Source of the DNA: Pacificibacter maritimus
GTDB lineage: Bacteria; Pseudomonadota; Alphaproteobacteria; Rhodobacterales; Rhodobacteraceae
DNA: 64,000 bases
Direction: 5' to 3'
Assembly: GCF_003814915.1 (NCBI RefSeq)
Contig: NZ_RKQK01000003.1
Location: 397,626-461,625, forward strand
Positions 32,923 to 42,943 of this stretch are shown here, one piece after another (the first letter of the stretch is position 1; the number at the start of each line of letters is the position of its first letter). The translations under genes and the position numbers were made by a program. Below the pieces are notes generated by a model, which searched no databases, had not been told where the DNA came from, and was given only the letters and a program-made list of their open reading frames with translations.

Positions 32923-34902
32923 TTAGGTTGGAAAATGACACGCGGCCGACTGCGGTCCGGCTTTCGTCAACCGCGGATCATCGATAGCGCACTTGGCCTG
33001 CGCACGCGGACAGCGCCCCGCGAAACTACACCCCTGCGGGGGCTTGAGCGGGTTTGGAAAGTCCACAGCTTTGCGTGGTTCCTCACCTTGACCAAGCTTG
33101 CCCAAAAGCAATTCGGTGTAAGGATGCTTTGGTGCGTGAAACAGGTCTTTACCCCGCCCAGCTTCGACAATGCGGCCAAAGTACATCACCGCCACACGAT
33201 CCGACATCGCACGAATGACGTTAAGGTCATGAGAAATCATCACAAAAGTCAGTTGAAATTCTGCCCGCAAATCTTTGAGCAAATTCAAAATCTGCGCTTG
33301 AACGGAGACATCCAAGGCCGATGTTGGTTCATCACAAATCAAAATTTCAGGACGCAAAATCAACGCGGAAGCAATCGCAACACGTTGACGTTGCCCGCCT
33401 GACATTTGCGCAGGGAAATTCGCGGCCGTGCGCGCAGGCAGGCCACAAAGATCCATCATGCGTTTGACGTCGACCCTGCGCTCATCGGGCGTACCGATCT
33501 CATGAATATCAAGTGACAAGCGAATGGTTTCTTCGACCGTGCGACGCGGATTGAGCGATGAGTACGGGTCTTGAAAGACAGGTTGGACCAAACGGGCACG
33601 GCGTTTGCGATCAACCTTGGAAATCGGCGTGCCGTTGATCAACACCTCACCAGAGGCGGGTGCCTCAACGCCCAGCAAGGCCCTCGCCAGAGTGGACTTG
33701 CCAGACCCGCTTTCACCAACAAGACCAAGCACCTCGCCCTTGCGCACACCCAAATCAATACCGCGCAGCGCATGAACTTGCCCCTTGGTTCCAAACAACC
33801 CCTTGCGGACCTCATAGGTTTGCACAACACCTTTCACCTCAAGGGCAGGCATGGCCTGTGTGTCGTCAGAGACCTCTGCTTTGACAGCGGCAGGCGGCAC
33901 AGGGTCGCGGTAGCGATTGTTGATATCTTCCATACTCAACGTACAGCGGATTGTCTGGCGGTCTGCCTCAGTTGACACAGGGACTGGCTGTGCGCAGCCA
34001 TCATGCGCCAGCGAACAGCGCGCACGAAACTGACACCCATCATCTGAGTTGATCAAGGATGGAACAACGCCGGGCAAAAACCCTAAACGCGTGTTTGCAT
34101 CCGCATCAGAATTCGGCACACAGCTGAGCAAAGCACGTGTATAGGGGTGCGCAGGTTGGCCCAAAACTTGGGCGCGTGTCCCAGATTCAACCACCTGCCC
34201 TGCGTAGACCACACAGATGCGATCGGCCACATCGCGCACCACGTCAAAATCATGGGTCACCAAGATGATCGCCAAGTTCAACCGTTTTTGCAGGTCTTTG
34301 AGCAGGGCAAGAATTTGTGCTGAAATCGTGCGGTCCAACGCCGTTGTCGGTTCATCCGCAATGAGCAAATCTGGCTCTGTCATAAGCGCCATCGCAATCA
34401 TGACGCGCTGACGCAATCCGCCAGACAATTGATGCGGATATTGTGACAGGCGTGGTTCTGGATCGGCAATACCACAGGCATCCAACAACTCGATTGCACG
34501 CGCCGTGGCTTGTGCACGTGACAAAGATGGCTTGTGATGCATCAGCCCCTCGACCATTTGTTCGCCGATGGACCACGCAGGGTTAAGCGCCGTCATGGGT
34601 TCTTGAAAAATCATCGCGATACGATCACCGCGCAGCTTTTCAATCGCATGCCTCCCGCCCGCTGTCAGGTCGTGATCGCCAAACCGCAAATGCGTGGCTT
34701 TGGGTGTGGCTGCGGGGGGCAAAAGCCCCATCAAAGCCAGAGAAGTCATGGATTTTCCAGATCCCGATTCCCCAACGATACAGAGTGTTTCGCCCGCATT
34801 CACGTTCAAGCTGACATCGCGCACGGCAGCCAGTGGACCAAGCGGAGTGTGAATTGTCACGTTGAGATCGCGCACATCAAGTGTTGAAGATGAGATATTC
34901 AT
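32923..34902 (-). CDS. Dipeptide/oligopeptide-type ABC transporter, fused dual ATPase
   Basis: Single 659-residue polypeptide with two complete ABC domains, equivalent to DppD plus DppF. Walker A motifs (GESGSGKS) lie near residues 44 and 394, signature motifs LSGGLRQR and MSGGQRQR follow, and each half ends in the oligopeptide-type cysteine segment (CQFRARCSLAHDGC and CSFAGRCPRAQAKC). The second ABC system in this window keeps these as two genes. It overlaps the permease gene by 4 bp. It energises uptake of the ligand bound by the receptor at 36712. Confidence 0.93.
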   Translation of the reverse strand: MNISSSTLDVRDLNVTIHTPLGPLAAVRDVSLNVNAGETLCIVGESGSGKSMTSLALMGLLPPAATPKATHLRFGDHDLTAGGRHAIEKLRGDRIAMIFQEPMTALNPAWSIGEQMVEGLMHHKPSLSRAQATARAIELLDACGIADPEPRLSQYPHQLSGGLRQRVMIAMALMTEPDLLIADEPTTALDRTISAQILALLKDLQKRLNLAIILVTHDFDVVRDVADRICVVYAGQVVESGTRAQVLGQPAHPYTRALLSCVPNSDADANTRLGFLPGVVPSLINSDDGCQFRARCSLAHDGCAQPVPVSTEADRQTIRCTLSMEDINNRYRDPVPPAAVKAEVSDDTQAMPALEVKGVVQTYEVRKGLFGTKGQVHALRGIDLGVRKGEVLGLVGESGSGKSTLARALLGVEAPASGEVLINGTPISKVDRKRRARLVQPVFQDPYSSLNPRRTVEETIRLSLDIHEIGTPDERRVDVKRMMDLCGLPARTAANFPAQMSGGQRQRVAIASALILRPEILICDEPTSALDVSVQAQILNLLKDLRAEFQLTFVMISHDLNVIRAMSDRVAVMYFGRIVEAGRGKDLFHAPKHPYTELLLGKLGQGEEPRKAVDFPNPLKPPQGCSFAGRCPRAQAKCAIDDPRLTKAGPQSAACHFPT

Positions 34903-35783
34903 GAACGCCCCTTTGGAACAATAAGGTCACGCAGCCCGTCCCCCACGAGGTTGACAGCCAGAACCAGCAACATAATGGCAAGGCCAGCAATGGTGATGAG
35001 CCAAGGGTTGATCACCAAAAAGGCGCGCCCTTCGGACATCATTAGCCCCCAAGACGGCTCAGGTGCTTGAATACCCAAACCAAGGAAAGACAAAGCAGCT
35101 GCGGCTAAAATGCACTGCGCCATTTCGAATGTGAAAATAATGACGATATGGTTCAGAACATTGGGAAAAATTTCGCTGCGTAAGATACGCATTTCGCTGG
35201 CGCCCATGGCACGCGCGCGGATCACGTAATCTTGCGATGCGACCTGACGACTAGCTGTGCGCAAGACCACGGCAAAACGATCCCAATGCGTCACTGCAAG
35301 AACCACCACGACCACAAACACGCCTGAGCCCGCTATCTGCAAAATGGCCAAAGCCAACAAAAGGGATGGCAGCGCAAGGCGGATCGCGATGATGAAAGAC
35401 ACCGCACGATTTGCATAGCCTCCCATGACTCCGGCGACGACGCCAAGTGTTGTGCCAATCACTGTGGCCAGTGCAGCAGCCCCTAGCCCGACGATCAAAG
35501 AAATGCGCGTGCCGTAGATCAGACGCGACAGATAATCACGCCCGTACCCATCGGTACCAAAGGGATATTCCCATGTACCGCCCGCCCAGACGGGGGGCTT
35601 TAGTCGCGCCATAAGGCTTTGGGTATAGGGGTCATGCGGCGCGATAAATGGCGCGAACACAGCGATAAAGATAAAGCCTGTAAGCAGCACAAGCCCGATG
35701 CAAAACCCAGTACGCCCAGCCAGACGCGCAGGCAAAAGACGCGGAATTTTGCCGCGTGAAGAAGATGTGGAACTCAAGGTCAT
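34899..35783 (-). CDS. ABC transporter permease (DppC type), system 1
   Basis: Inner-membrane permease of 294 residues with a soluble N-terminus, then the DppC landmarks FIAPHDPYTQSLMARLKPP, FGTDGYGRDYLSRLIYG and a docking loop SQDYVIRARAMGASEMRIL (EAA-like). About six membrane helices are predicted. It overlaps the ATPase gene and the upstream permease gene by 4 bp each, so the whole operon is translationally coupled. Confidence 0.93.
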   Translation of the reverse strand: MTLSSTSSSRGKIPRLLPARLAGRTGFCIGLVLLTGFIFIAVFAPFIAPHDPYTQSLMARLKPPVWAGGTWEYPFGTDGYGRDYLSRLIYGTRISLIVGLGAAALATVIGTTLGVVAGVMGGYANRAVSFIIAIRLALPSLLLALAILQIAGSGVFVVVVVLAVTHWDRFAVVLRTASRQVASQDYVIRARAMGASEMRILRSEIFPNVLNHIVIIFTFEMAQCILAAAALSFLGLGIQAPEPSWGLMMSEGRAFLVINPWLITIAGLAIMLLVLAVNLVGDGLRDLIVPKGRS

Positions 35784-36700
35784 TGTTCGCTCGTCAATCT
35801 TGGGTCAAGGGCAGCATTCAATAGGTCAGAGACCACATTGAGCAGCACGAAAATAATGGCAACAATCAAGACAACAGCCTGCACAACGGGGTAATCCGAG
35901 CGCTGGATAGCGCTCCATGCCAGCAGGCCGATACCATTGAGCGAAAAGACACTTTCGACGACAATCGACCCGCCCAGCAAGAACCCGAACTGAACAGTCG
36001 CCACAGACACCACGGGCAAAATCGCGTTGCGCAGGGCATGTTTGAACAAGACTGTGCGCTCTGATAATCCTTTGGCGCGTGCCGTACGGATGTAATCTGA
36101 CGATAAGACATCGATCATACCCGCACGCGAAAGCCGCAAAAAGACAGGAAAAACAAACCACGCCAGCGTCAAGGATGGCATCACATAACTTGCCGCCGAT
36201 TGTGTGCCTGAGATTGGCAAAATACGGAAGGTGACGCCGAACAGTAAGATCAACAACAATCCCACCCAGTAAGATGGCATCGCTTGGCCCAAAACGGACA
36301 GGCCAAGACAAGATCGATCGAACCAACCATCCGGTTTCATCGCGCAATAAACGCCCGCAGGAATAGAAATCAGCAGGCCAAGCAACAGCGAGGCAACTGA
36401 CAAGGTGGCGGTGACTGGCAGGCGTTCGAGAATAAGTGTCAGAACGTCCTCTTGCGAGAAATAGGATTGACCTAAGTCGCCGTGCAAAACACGCCCTGCC
36501 CAACTGAGATATTGCTGAACAAAGCTTTGATCGAGACCATAGACTTCGCGCAATCGTGCTGTGTCTTCGGCTGAGGCGTCGAGACCGCCCATAGCAACCG
36601 CAAGATCCCCTGTCGATTGCACCAATAAAAAGGCGATGATTGAAACCGCAACGCAGACCGCTGCGGCTTCAATAAGTTTTCTGACAAAATACGCGCCCAC
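35780..36700 (-). CDS. ABC transporter permease (DppB type), system 1
   Basis: Permease of 306 residues with six predicted helices. Landmarks are the N-terminal FVRKLIEAAAVCVAVSIIAFLL-like helix, YGLDQSFVQQYLSWAGRVL, and the docking region SSDYIRTARAKGLSERTVL. It lies 11 bp after the binding-protein gene. Family members import dipeptides, oligopeptides, nickel, opines or other amino compounds; the permease does not tell which. Confidence 0.93.
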   Translation of the reverse strand: MGAYFVRKLIEAAAVCVAVSIIAFLLVQSTGDLAVAMGGLDASAEDTARLREVYGLDQSFVQQYLSWAGRVLHGDLGQSYFSQEDVLTLILERLPVTATLSVASLLLGLLISIPAGVYCAMKPDGWFDRSCLGLSVLGQAMPSYWVGLLLILLFGVTFRILPISGTQSAASYVMPSLTLAWFVFPVFLRLSRAGMIDVLSSDYIRTARAKGLSERTVLFKHALRNAILPVVSVATVQFGFLLGGSIVVESVFSLNGIGLLAWSAIQRSDYPVVQAVVLIVAIIFVLLNVVSDLLNAALDPRLTSEQ

Positions 36701-36711
36701 TGGTTCCGTCC

Positions 36712-38217
36712 TTATTTCCAGCCAGCCATGTAGATCAACGGATAACCGTCAGCAGCGGGTGTGAAATCAAGCCCTGAACGGTAGGCGTAGTTCGTCACTT
36801 TCGTCACCATCGGGATGTTCAAAACTTCATCGGCCATTTTGCCGAACCCAAGCGCGTAAAGACGCAGGCGTTCTTCTTCGTCGATGATTGATCCCGCTTC
36901 GGCGAACCACGCGTTGATTTCAGCGTCACCGATATAGTCGCCTTGCCCCTCTTCAAAGAAAAACGGCGTGATGGAGGACACATCGTAGACGCCATTTGAC
37001 GGCCAAGGCACAATACCAACAGGGATTTCACCCGCAAAGTAGTCTTTGACCCAAGCTGTGGTTTCACGTTGATCCACCGTTGCCTCGATACCGATTTTGC
37101 GCAGATATCCAGTCACAGCTTCGGCAATACGTGCGTTTTCGGTAAAGGCTGCGATTTTCATCTCGAACCCGTCTGGGTATGCCGAGGCCGCCATGTATTC
37201 TTTGGCTTTTTCAACATTATACTCGTAGCCTGCAACATCTTGGATACAGCCGAATTGTTTCGGGTGGCACGAGGATTCAAGCGCGATACTGGCCGCACCT
37301 TGCATTACTTGCCCCACAACCGCGCGATCAATCGCGTGGATCATCGCCAGACGCACATTTTTGTCTTGTGTTGGATTGTCACCAGTGCGCGCATTTGGAT
37401 CGAGCGACAAGAACGTGACAGTCGTGGAATCGCCAGACACTGTTTCGATGTCTGGGGACATGGTCAGCTGCATCATGTCATCGGGGGACAAACCCCAGAC
37501 GAAATCAACCCGACCTGACGTCAATTCTGCCAAGCGCGTCTGCGGATCGGGCAAAGTCAAAACGGTGAGTTTGTCGAATTGAGGCTGGCCCCACTCCGCG
37601 TCGTAATAGGCTTCGTTGCGTTCGAATTCGACCATCTGGCCTGCTTCAAACCCAGTGACTTTGTAAGGACCTGTGCCGACTGGAGCGCGCCCGAATTCAG
37701 CGGCATCCATGGCTTCGTAGGTTTCGTTTGGCAAGATAAACAGGGTTTGGCTAAGGCGATCAATTGCAGATGGCGTTGGTTTGGACAGTTTCATACGGAT
37801 AGAATACTGACCCGTCTTTTCAACGCTCTCGATAAATTTGTAATCCCCTTGAGCCGAGATCTTTGCATCTGGATTCTTGATCTGCGCCACGGTGTACACA
37901 ACGTCATCTGCGTCAAAGGCTTCACCGTTGTGGAAGGTCACGCCTTCGCGCAGGGTGAAATCAATCGTTGTGGCATCGACCCAAGTCCATGATGTTGCAA
38001 GTGCAGGTTTGGCTTGGCCATCTGCAGTACGATACAACAGATGTTCAAGCACATTGCGCATGACCAGCTGCGCTTTGCCTTTGTTGGTTGCGTAAGGGTT
38101 CATCGACTCAAGTTGCGTATCATAGCCCCAAACAAGCGAGTTGTCGGCTTGGCCCGCGCAAAGACTGGCAGGGGCCAGTGTCATCATTGAGAGTGCAAAT
38201 ATTTTTAAATTTTTCAT
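36712..38217 (-). CDS. ABC transporter substrate-binding protein (DppA/OppA type), system 1
   Basis: Periplasmic receptor of 501 residues with a signal peptide (hydrophobic core about residues 5-20, cleavage near LCAGQA). Family features are LATSWTWVDATTIDFTLREG, VTFHNGEAFDADDVVYT and FAPVGTGPYK-like GRAPVGTGPYKVTGFEAGQ. It is the first gene of the five- or six-gene minus-strand operon. The ligand cannot be read from the sequence; neighbouring amine-oxidising and RidA-type enzymes hint at an amino compound rather than ordinary peptides. Confidence 0.92.
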   Translation of the reverse strand: MKNLKIFALSMMTLAPASLCAGQADNSLVWGYDTQLESMNPYATNKGKAQLVMRNVLEHLLYRTADGQAKPALATSWTWVDATTIDFTLREGVTFHNGEAFDADDVVYTVAQIKNPDAKISAQGDYKFIESVEKTGQYSIRMKLSKPTPSAIDRLSQTLFILPNETYEAMDAAEFGRAPVGTGPYKVTGFEAGQMVEFERNEAYYDAEWGQPQFDKLTVLTLPDPQTRLAELTSGRVDFVWGLSPDDMMQLTMSPDIETVSGDSTTVTFLSLDPNARTGDNPTQDKNVRLAMIHAIDRAVVGQVMQGAASIALESSCHPKQFGCIQDVAGYEYNVEKAKEYMAASAYPDGFEMKIAAFTENARIAEAVTGYLRKIGIEATVDQRETTAWVKDYFAGEIPVGIVPWPSNGVYDVSSITPFFFEEGQGDYIGDAEINAWFAEAGSIIDEEERLRLYALGFGKMADEVLNIPMVTKVTNYAYRSGLDFTPAADGYPLIYMAGWK

Positions 38218-38539
38218 GTTGGTTCCTGATGGACATTAAAGGGAGTGCCGTAGGCCAGCATCTGATTGTTTGATCTTTGATCACAAATCAATCCTGTCCC
38301 CAAAATACCACCTGCGTCAATACAGTTTAATTTTAGACTTAAAATAGTTGGCTCGACTTTTGAAAAAGCTGATAAATGTTCGCTATTCAGGTCACAAAAT
38401 AGCACTTTTGCCCAAAAACACGGCACTCACAGAACCATGTTCCGCAACTGCACCATCCGATACGCCAAGCCGCCATTACAAGCCAAATGGCGCAAGCCCT
38501 GCCTTGCGCCATCGAGGTCAATCGCTAGATTTTCCGCCG
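38218..38539. other. Intergenic region upstream of ABC system 1
   Basis: About 320 bases between the system 1 operon and the end of the GntR gene. It contains the operator-like TTTGATC elements listed next and should hold the system 1 promoter. No short gene was found. Confidence 0.5.
38268..38287. promoter_or_regulatory. GntR operator-like element upstream of ABC system 1
   Basis: The sequence holds GTTTGATC followed at once by TTTGATCACAAA, two overlapping copies of half of the TTTGATCAAA palindrome seen at 42860 and 45394. It lies about 50-70 bp before the system 1 binding-protein gene. The match is partial, so it is weaker evidence than the other two sites. Confidence 0.45.
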
Positions 38540-39241
38540 TTAAGTGGCAGATCCATCGGACAAAAAGCGTTGCACCAAATTGCGGGTTGCGACCACATCC
38601 TCATACATCGCAGCACGAAAGCGGGCCTTATCACGCCCCTCTAGGGCTGCAATCATGTCGTCATGGTGAATAGTGTAGTTCGACCTATAGTCAGAGCGCA
38701 GCAACTCAGTTGTTCTGTCGGACAAATACCGCACATATGCGCCACTGCGCAGCCACAGGTTTTCGATCTGGTTTGACAAAACATCATTGTTTGAGGCGTC
38801 ATAAATTCGAAAGTGAAACGCTCGATTGGCGGCCAGCATCGCGATTATATCACCAGCCTCCACCGCTTCTTTATGAGTTTTAAGCAGCGCCTTTAACTCT
38901 GCGATTTCAATTTCGTCCATTTTGTCAAAGGCAATCTCAGCCGCACATGGTTCTAAAATCAAACGCACTTCGCAAATTTTACGCCATTCGTCACTGTCAA
39001 GATGAGGCACGACAGCTGTGCCAGTCGAAGAAATGCGCAATGCATTTTCGGCCGCCAAACGTCGCAACGCTTCGCGCACAGGCATATGAGAGGTCATGAA
39101 TTTTTCGGCCAGCGCAGGAATGGTAAATCCCTGTCCCGCCTCGAAAGCTCCGGATACTAAGGCCTCGCGCAACTGATCATACACTTGATCTTGCACTGTG
39201 CGGCGGGTTTTGACCGGCTGAAATTTACTGCTCAGTTTCAT
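38540..39241 (-). CDS. GntR-family regulator (FadR/FCD subfamily)
   Basis: A 233-residue regulator with an N-terminal winged helix (VYDQLREALVSGAFEAGQ, ALAEKFMTSHMPVREALRRL) and a helical FCD effector domain. It is the last gene of ABC system 2's minus-strand operon, 12 bp after a permease gene, so its level follows that of the transporter. FadR-type GntR proteins bind short palindromes; the TTTGATCAAA repeats in three nearby promoters are good candidates for its sites. It is paralogous to the GntR protein at 30695. Confidence 0.9.
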   Translation of the reverse strand: MKLSSKFQPVKTRRTVQDQVYDQLREALVSGAFEAGQGFTIPALAEKFMTSHMPVREALRRLAAENALRISSTGTAVVPHLDSDEWRKICEVRLILEPCAAEIAFDKMDEIEIAELKALLKTHKEAVEAGDIIAMLAANRAFHFRIYDASNNDVLSNQIENLWLRSGAYVRYLSDRTTELLRSDYRSNYTIHHDDMIAALEGRDKARFRAAMYEDVVATRNLVQRFLSDGSAT

Positions 39242-39253
39242 CGTGCTACTTCT

Positions 39254-40159
39254 CTATCTTAATTTCGGATCAAGTCGATCACGAAGCCAATCGCCAAACA
39301 CATTTACGCTGACCAGCAATATGATCAATATGGCCGATGGGAAAACGACTACCCACCATTCTCCAGAAAACAAATATCCATAGCCGACTTTGATCAAAGT
39401 TCCAAGAGATGGCTGACTGGCAGGCATCCCAAACCCCAAGAACGACAAGGTGGCTTCAGTCATAATTGCGAATGCGATATCCATCGTGGCCAAGACGAAG
39501 ACAGGGTTTAACGAGTTCGGCATCACATGACGAAATAAAATACCAAAATGCCCACGCCCCGCCAACCGCGAGGCCATGACATAGTTTTTACCCGCCTCTG
39601 AAATCACCGCAGCACGAACCAGACGTGCAAAATGCGGCCAGTGCGATATGCCCAGCGCCAGAACGACAATGAAAAAAGCGGAGCTCTCTTGTTTGTTCAC
39701 AGGAAACATGGACCGCGCTAATCCACCGATCAAAAGCGCCAAAAGCATCGCAGGAAATGTAAACTGGATGTCTGCCGCACGCATAATCACCGTTTCGATC
39801 CAACCGCGAAAGTAGCCAGACAACAGACCCAGTGTCAGCCCGATCAAAACGGACAACCCAACGGCCAAAAGACCAACAGTCAATGATGTGCGCAAACCAA
39901 GCATCAACAAAGACATGATGTCGGCGCCCTGGCTATCAGTCCCCAAAAAGTATCGCGCATCCCCTCCTGACATCCAACTTGGCGGCAGGTGGCTGTCGAA
40001 TAAATCCAACGTGGCCAGATCATATGGATCCGTGGGCGCAAGCCATGGCGCAAACAAAGCGATCATGACCATCAAGAAAAGAATGATCGAGGCAAAAAGC
40101 ACAAAGGGCTTGAAAGAAAGCGCGCGAACATGGCCGCGAAGAGCTATCATGGGAGTCAT
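39254..40159 (-). CDS. ABC transporter permease (DppC type), system 2
   Basis: Permease of 301 residues from the chosen ATG at 40159, which follows the upstream gene's stop by 4 bases and has AAAGGG before it; the frame can be extended to 40216 but would overlap that gene. Landmarks are LAPTDPYDLATLDLFDSHLP, YFLGTDSQGADIMSLLMLG and GKNYVMASRLAGRGHFGIL, the ATPase-docking loop. It is co-transcribed with the DppB-type permease and GntR genes. Confidence 0.92.
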   Translation of the reverse strand: MTPMIALRGHVRALSFKPFVLFASIILFLMVMIALFAPWLAPTDPYDLATLDLFDSHLPPSWMSGGDARYFLGTDSQGADIMSLLMLGLRTSLTVGLLAVGLSVLIGLTLGLLSGYFRGWIETVIMRAADIQFTFPAMLLALLIGGLARSMFPVNKQESSAFFIVVLALGISHWPHFARLVRAAVISEAGKNYVMASRLAGRGHFGILFRHVMPNSLNPVFVLATMDIAFAIMTEATLSFLGFGMPASQPSLGTLIKVGYGYLFSGEWWVVVFPSAILIILLVSVNVFGDWLRDRLDPKLR

Positions 40160-40163
40160 CAGA

Positions 40164-41138
40164 TTACCCTTTCGACAGACGCACACGTGGGTCCGCCATG
40201 GCATAGAGAAGGTCAACGATCAGATTGATCGTGGCAAAAACACAAGCGATCAGCACAAGAAAGGCCGTGATCACAGGGATATCGGATTCGGTGAGCGCAG
40301 ACAGGAACATCGTCCCCAAGCCAGGCCATTGAAACACTTGTTCAACCACCACAGCAAAGGCGATGAGATAGCCGATCTGAATGCCGCTAACGGTAATGAT
40401 CGGCAGCAAGGTATTGCGCAGCGCATGACGGAAATGCACGACACGATCTTTGATGCCACGTGCGCGAGCAAAGCGGATGTAATCCATGCGCAGCACTTCT
40501 AACATCTCAGCGCGCACCAATCGCGCGACCAAAGCAACCTGAGAAATCGCCAGTGAAATGGCCGGCATGATCAAAGCGGCCAAACCAGAGGGCGTGAGCA
40601 ACCCTGTGCTCCATCCGCCAATCATCACCGTGTCACCGCGCCCAAAAGAGGGCAGCCAGCCCAAGTTCACAGAAAATGCAAAGATCAACAGAATGCCGAT
40701 CACAAATGTCGGCAGCGACACACCAATGATCGAGACCGTCATCAAAGCGCTGGCCCACCATGTTTCACGCCAAATCGCAGCAACAACACCGAGAGGAATT
40801 CCGACCGATAAAGAAATGATCAACGCCACCATTGCCAGTTCGAATGTGGCGGGAACGCGCTCCACAATAACGTCTGCAACAGGGCGTTGCGCCTTGTAAG
40901 ACATACCAAAATCGCCAGTGAACGCATCCGCGATATAGGCGGCGTAGCGCACCACATAGGGGGCATCCAAGCCAAGCTCTTCGCGCAGTTCAACCCGCGC
41001 ACTTTCCGGCGCCTCTAACCCCAAAATTGCGGTCACGGGGTCGCCTATGACTTCGCCCAGTTGAAAAGCGATCAAGCTCACAACAAAGATCACCAAAAAC
41101 GCGTGACCGAGGCGGCGCACAAGATAAGATGCAGTCAT
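40164..41138 (-). CDS. ABC transporter permease (DppB type), system 2
   Basis: Permease of 324 residues. Features are the N-terminal helix SYLVRRLGHAFLVIFVVSL, ELGLDAPYVVRYAAYIADAF and a docking region LRMDYIRFARARGIKDRVV. It follows the system 2 binding-protein gene by 77 bp. The ATPases for this system are on the opposite strand, at 42944 and 43960, so the transporter genes are split into two divergent operons. Confidence 0.92.
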   Translation of the reverse strand: MTASYLVRRLGHAFLVIFVVSLIAFQLGEVIGDPVTAILGLEAPESARVELREELGLDAPYVVRYAAYIADAFTGDFGMSYKAQRPVADVIVERVPATFELAMVALIISLSVGIPLGVVAAIWRETWWASALMTVSIIGVSLPTFVIGILLIFAFSVNLGWLPSFGRGDTVMIGGWSTGLLTPSGLAALIMPAISLAISQVALVARLVRAEMLEVLRMDYIRFARARGIKDRVVHFRHALRNTLLPIITVSGIQIGYLIAFAVVVEQVFQWPGLGTMFLSALTESDIPVITAFLVLIACVFATINLIVDLLYAMADPRVRLSKG

Positions 41139-41215
41139 TTCATGTCTTTCTTCTTAGGTCTGCCGTCATGTATGGACACAGCCCCGCACACAGCTTACGC
41201 GGGGCTGGTTTTCAT

Positions 41216-42817
41216 TTACTCAGCGACAGTAACGTCACTCAGGACCACAGCACTATCGGCACGTACTGTGGCGTTGACCACGTCGTCCATTGCCCAAGTG
41301 ATGAATGGCTGGTGCAAGTAAACTGCGTGCTGCTCGTCTTGTGCAATTTTTAGACCTTGGCGGTAAAGTTCTGTCCGCTTTTCAGGGTCAAACGACGACA
41401 CAAGCTCGGCAAATGTGTCATCCAAGGCAGGGCTCGACCACATGGCCCAGTTTTGCTGACCCAGACCACTTTCAGTATCGCGGGTGTGCAACACGGCTGC
41501 AAAGGTATCTTGCACATCGCCAGAATTGCCCGCCGCACCAATCAAGTGGAACGAACTGTCAGGACCGTTCACCAGCATTTTGGCAAATTCAGGCCAAACC
41601 ATTGCATTCACAGACACATCAATGCCGATCCGCGCCAAAAGCGAGGCAGAGGCACGACAGATTTCTTCGGCGTTGACATACCGCTCCAACGGACAATTCA
41701 ATGTGGTGGCAAAGCCATCAGGATACCCAGCCTCGGCCAAAAGCGCCTTAGCTTGTTCGTAGTCAACAGGCTGACGGACATCCATGTCTTCGGGGTAGCC
41801 ATAAAAGCCAGGCGCGGATGGCATAGAGAGTGCCTTGGCATGACCGCGCATCACCCGTTCAACAATGGCTTCGCTGTCAACGGCCAAGGCAATCGCCTTG
41901 CGCACACGCACATCTTTAAAGGGGTTCGCCTCAAGCGGGTTGCCCTCTTTATCATAGGTCGCCAGCGCAATGTCGCGGGTGCCGTCCATTTCCAATTCCA
42001 TAAACAAACGTTGCGGTCCTTCGACCACAGCGAAACCATCTGTGCTTTCGATCCGCTCAATATCTTGCAGCGGCACATCCGTGATCAAATCCACCTCGCC
42101 TGACAGCAAAGCTGCCAGCCGTGTCGGCGCTGATCCGATTGCGGTGTACTCAGCACGATCCACATTGCCGCTAAACGTGCCCCACCATCCGTCATTTTTG
42201 ACGAATGTGGTTTTTTCTCCGGGGATTTGCTCCTCTAGAATCATTGGGCCTGTGCCATTAGCGTGGCGTAATGAGTAGGCTTCGGTAGAATCCGACCCCA
42301 GGTCAGGCACGTCCAATACGCCATTGGTATCGGCCCACGCTTTGGACATGACGAACAGACGCGACAACTTCACTGGCATCACGGCATCTGGTGCAGACGT
42401 CACAATATCGACGGTCATATCATCAACCACATTGGCAGCAGTGATCTGTCCAAACAGAGATTTATAACGACGCGATGTAGATTGGCGCAGGATCGAAAAG
42501 GCGACATCTTCTGCGGTCATCAATGTTCCATCATGGAATTCGACCCCTTCACGGAGCGTCAAACGCCATGTTGCATCGCCTTTGTAGTCCCAAGCGGTCG
42601 CGAGACCAGGGATAAGCTCCATGTTCGGACCAAGTTCGACAAGGCTTTCGTAAGTTTGACGTGCGATTGCTGTTGTCAAAAAGTCATTCGTTGCATGTGG
42701 ATCAAAAGTCAGCGGGGCCGTTGATCCAGCGTATTTCAAGGTCTCAGCTGCTGCGGAAAACGGAAGTGTCGCCGCAATAGCAACGCTGAGTAATGTTCTT
42801 AAGGATAGTTTTTTCAT
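41216..42817 (-). CDS. ABC transporter substrate-binding protein (DppA/OppA type), system 2
   Basis: Periplasmic receptor of 533 residues with a signal peptide (LSVAIAATLPFSAAAE, cleavage after AAA near residue 23). Family motifs are LATAWDYKGDATWRLTLREG and VEFHDGTLMTAEDVAFSIL. It differs clearly from the system 1 receptor in sequence, so the two systems probably take different ligands. It diverges from the ATPase genes, with a TTTGATCAAA palindrome in the shared promoter region. Confidence 0.92.
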   Translation of the reverse strand: MKKLSLRTLLSVAIAATLPFSAAAETLKYAGSTAPLTFDPHATNDFLTTAIARQTYESLVELGPNMELIPGLATAWDYKGDATWRLTLREGVEFHDGTLMTAEDVAFSILRQSTSRRYKSLFGQITAANVVDDMTVDIVTSAPDAVMPVKLSRLFVMSKAWADTNGVLDVPDLGSDSTEAYSLRHANGTGPMILEEQIPGEKTTFVKNDGWWGTFSGNVDRAEYTAIGSAPTRLAALLSGEVDLITDVPLQDIERIESTDGFAVVEGPQRLFMELEMDGTRDIALATYDKEGNPLEANPFKDVRVRKAIALAVDSEAIVERVMRGHAKALSMPSAPGFYGYPEDMDVRQPVDYEQAKALLAEAGYPDGFATTLNCPLERYVNAEEICRASASLLARIGIDVSVNAMVWPEFAKMLVNGPDSSFHLIGAAGNSGDVQDTFAAVLHTRDTESGLGQQNWAMWSSPALDDTFAELVSSFDPEKRTELYRQGLKIAQDEQHAVYLHQPFITWAMDDVVNATVRADSAVVLSDVTVAE

Positions 42818-42859
42818 GATTTACTCCTGTTGGTGGTATGATCATGGCATAAAAGATCA

Positions 42860-42869
42860 TTTGATCAAA
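42860..42869. promoter_or_regulatory. GntR operator candidate in the divergent ABC system 2 promoter
   Basis: TTTGATCAAA is a perfect 10-base palindrome in the 126-bp gap between the divergent binding-protein and ATPase genes. Further GATC-containing half-sites (ATGATCAT, AGATCATT) flank it. The same palindrome occurs at 45394. Confidence 0.6.
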
Positions 42870-42943
42870 CCCTATTTACAAAGGACTTAAAAAAAGTCAG
42901 GTTAGATCATCAAATCGCAACCCTACACATCTGGATTGGCGCA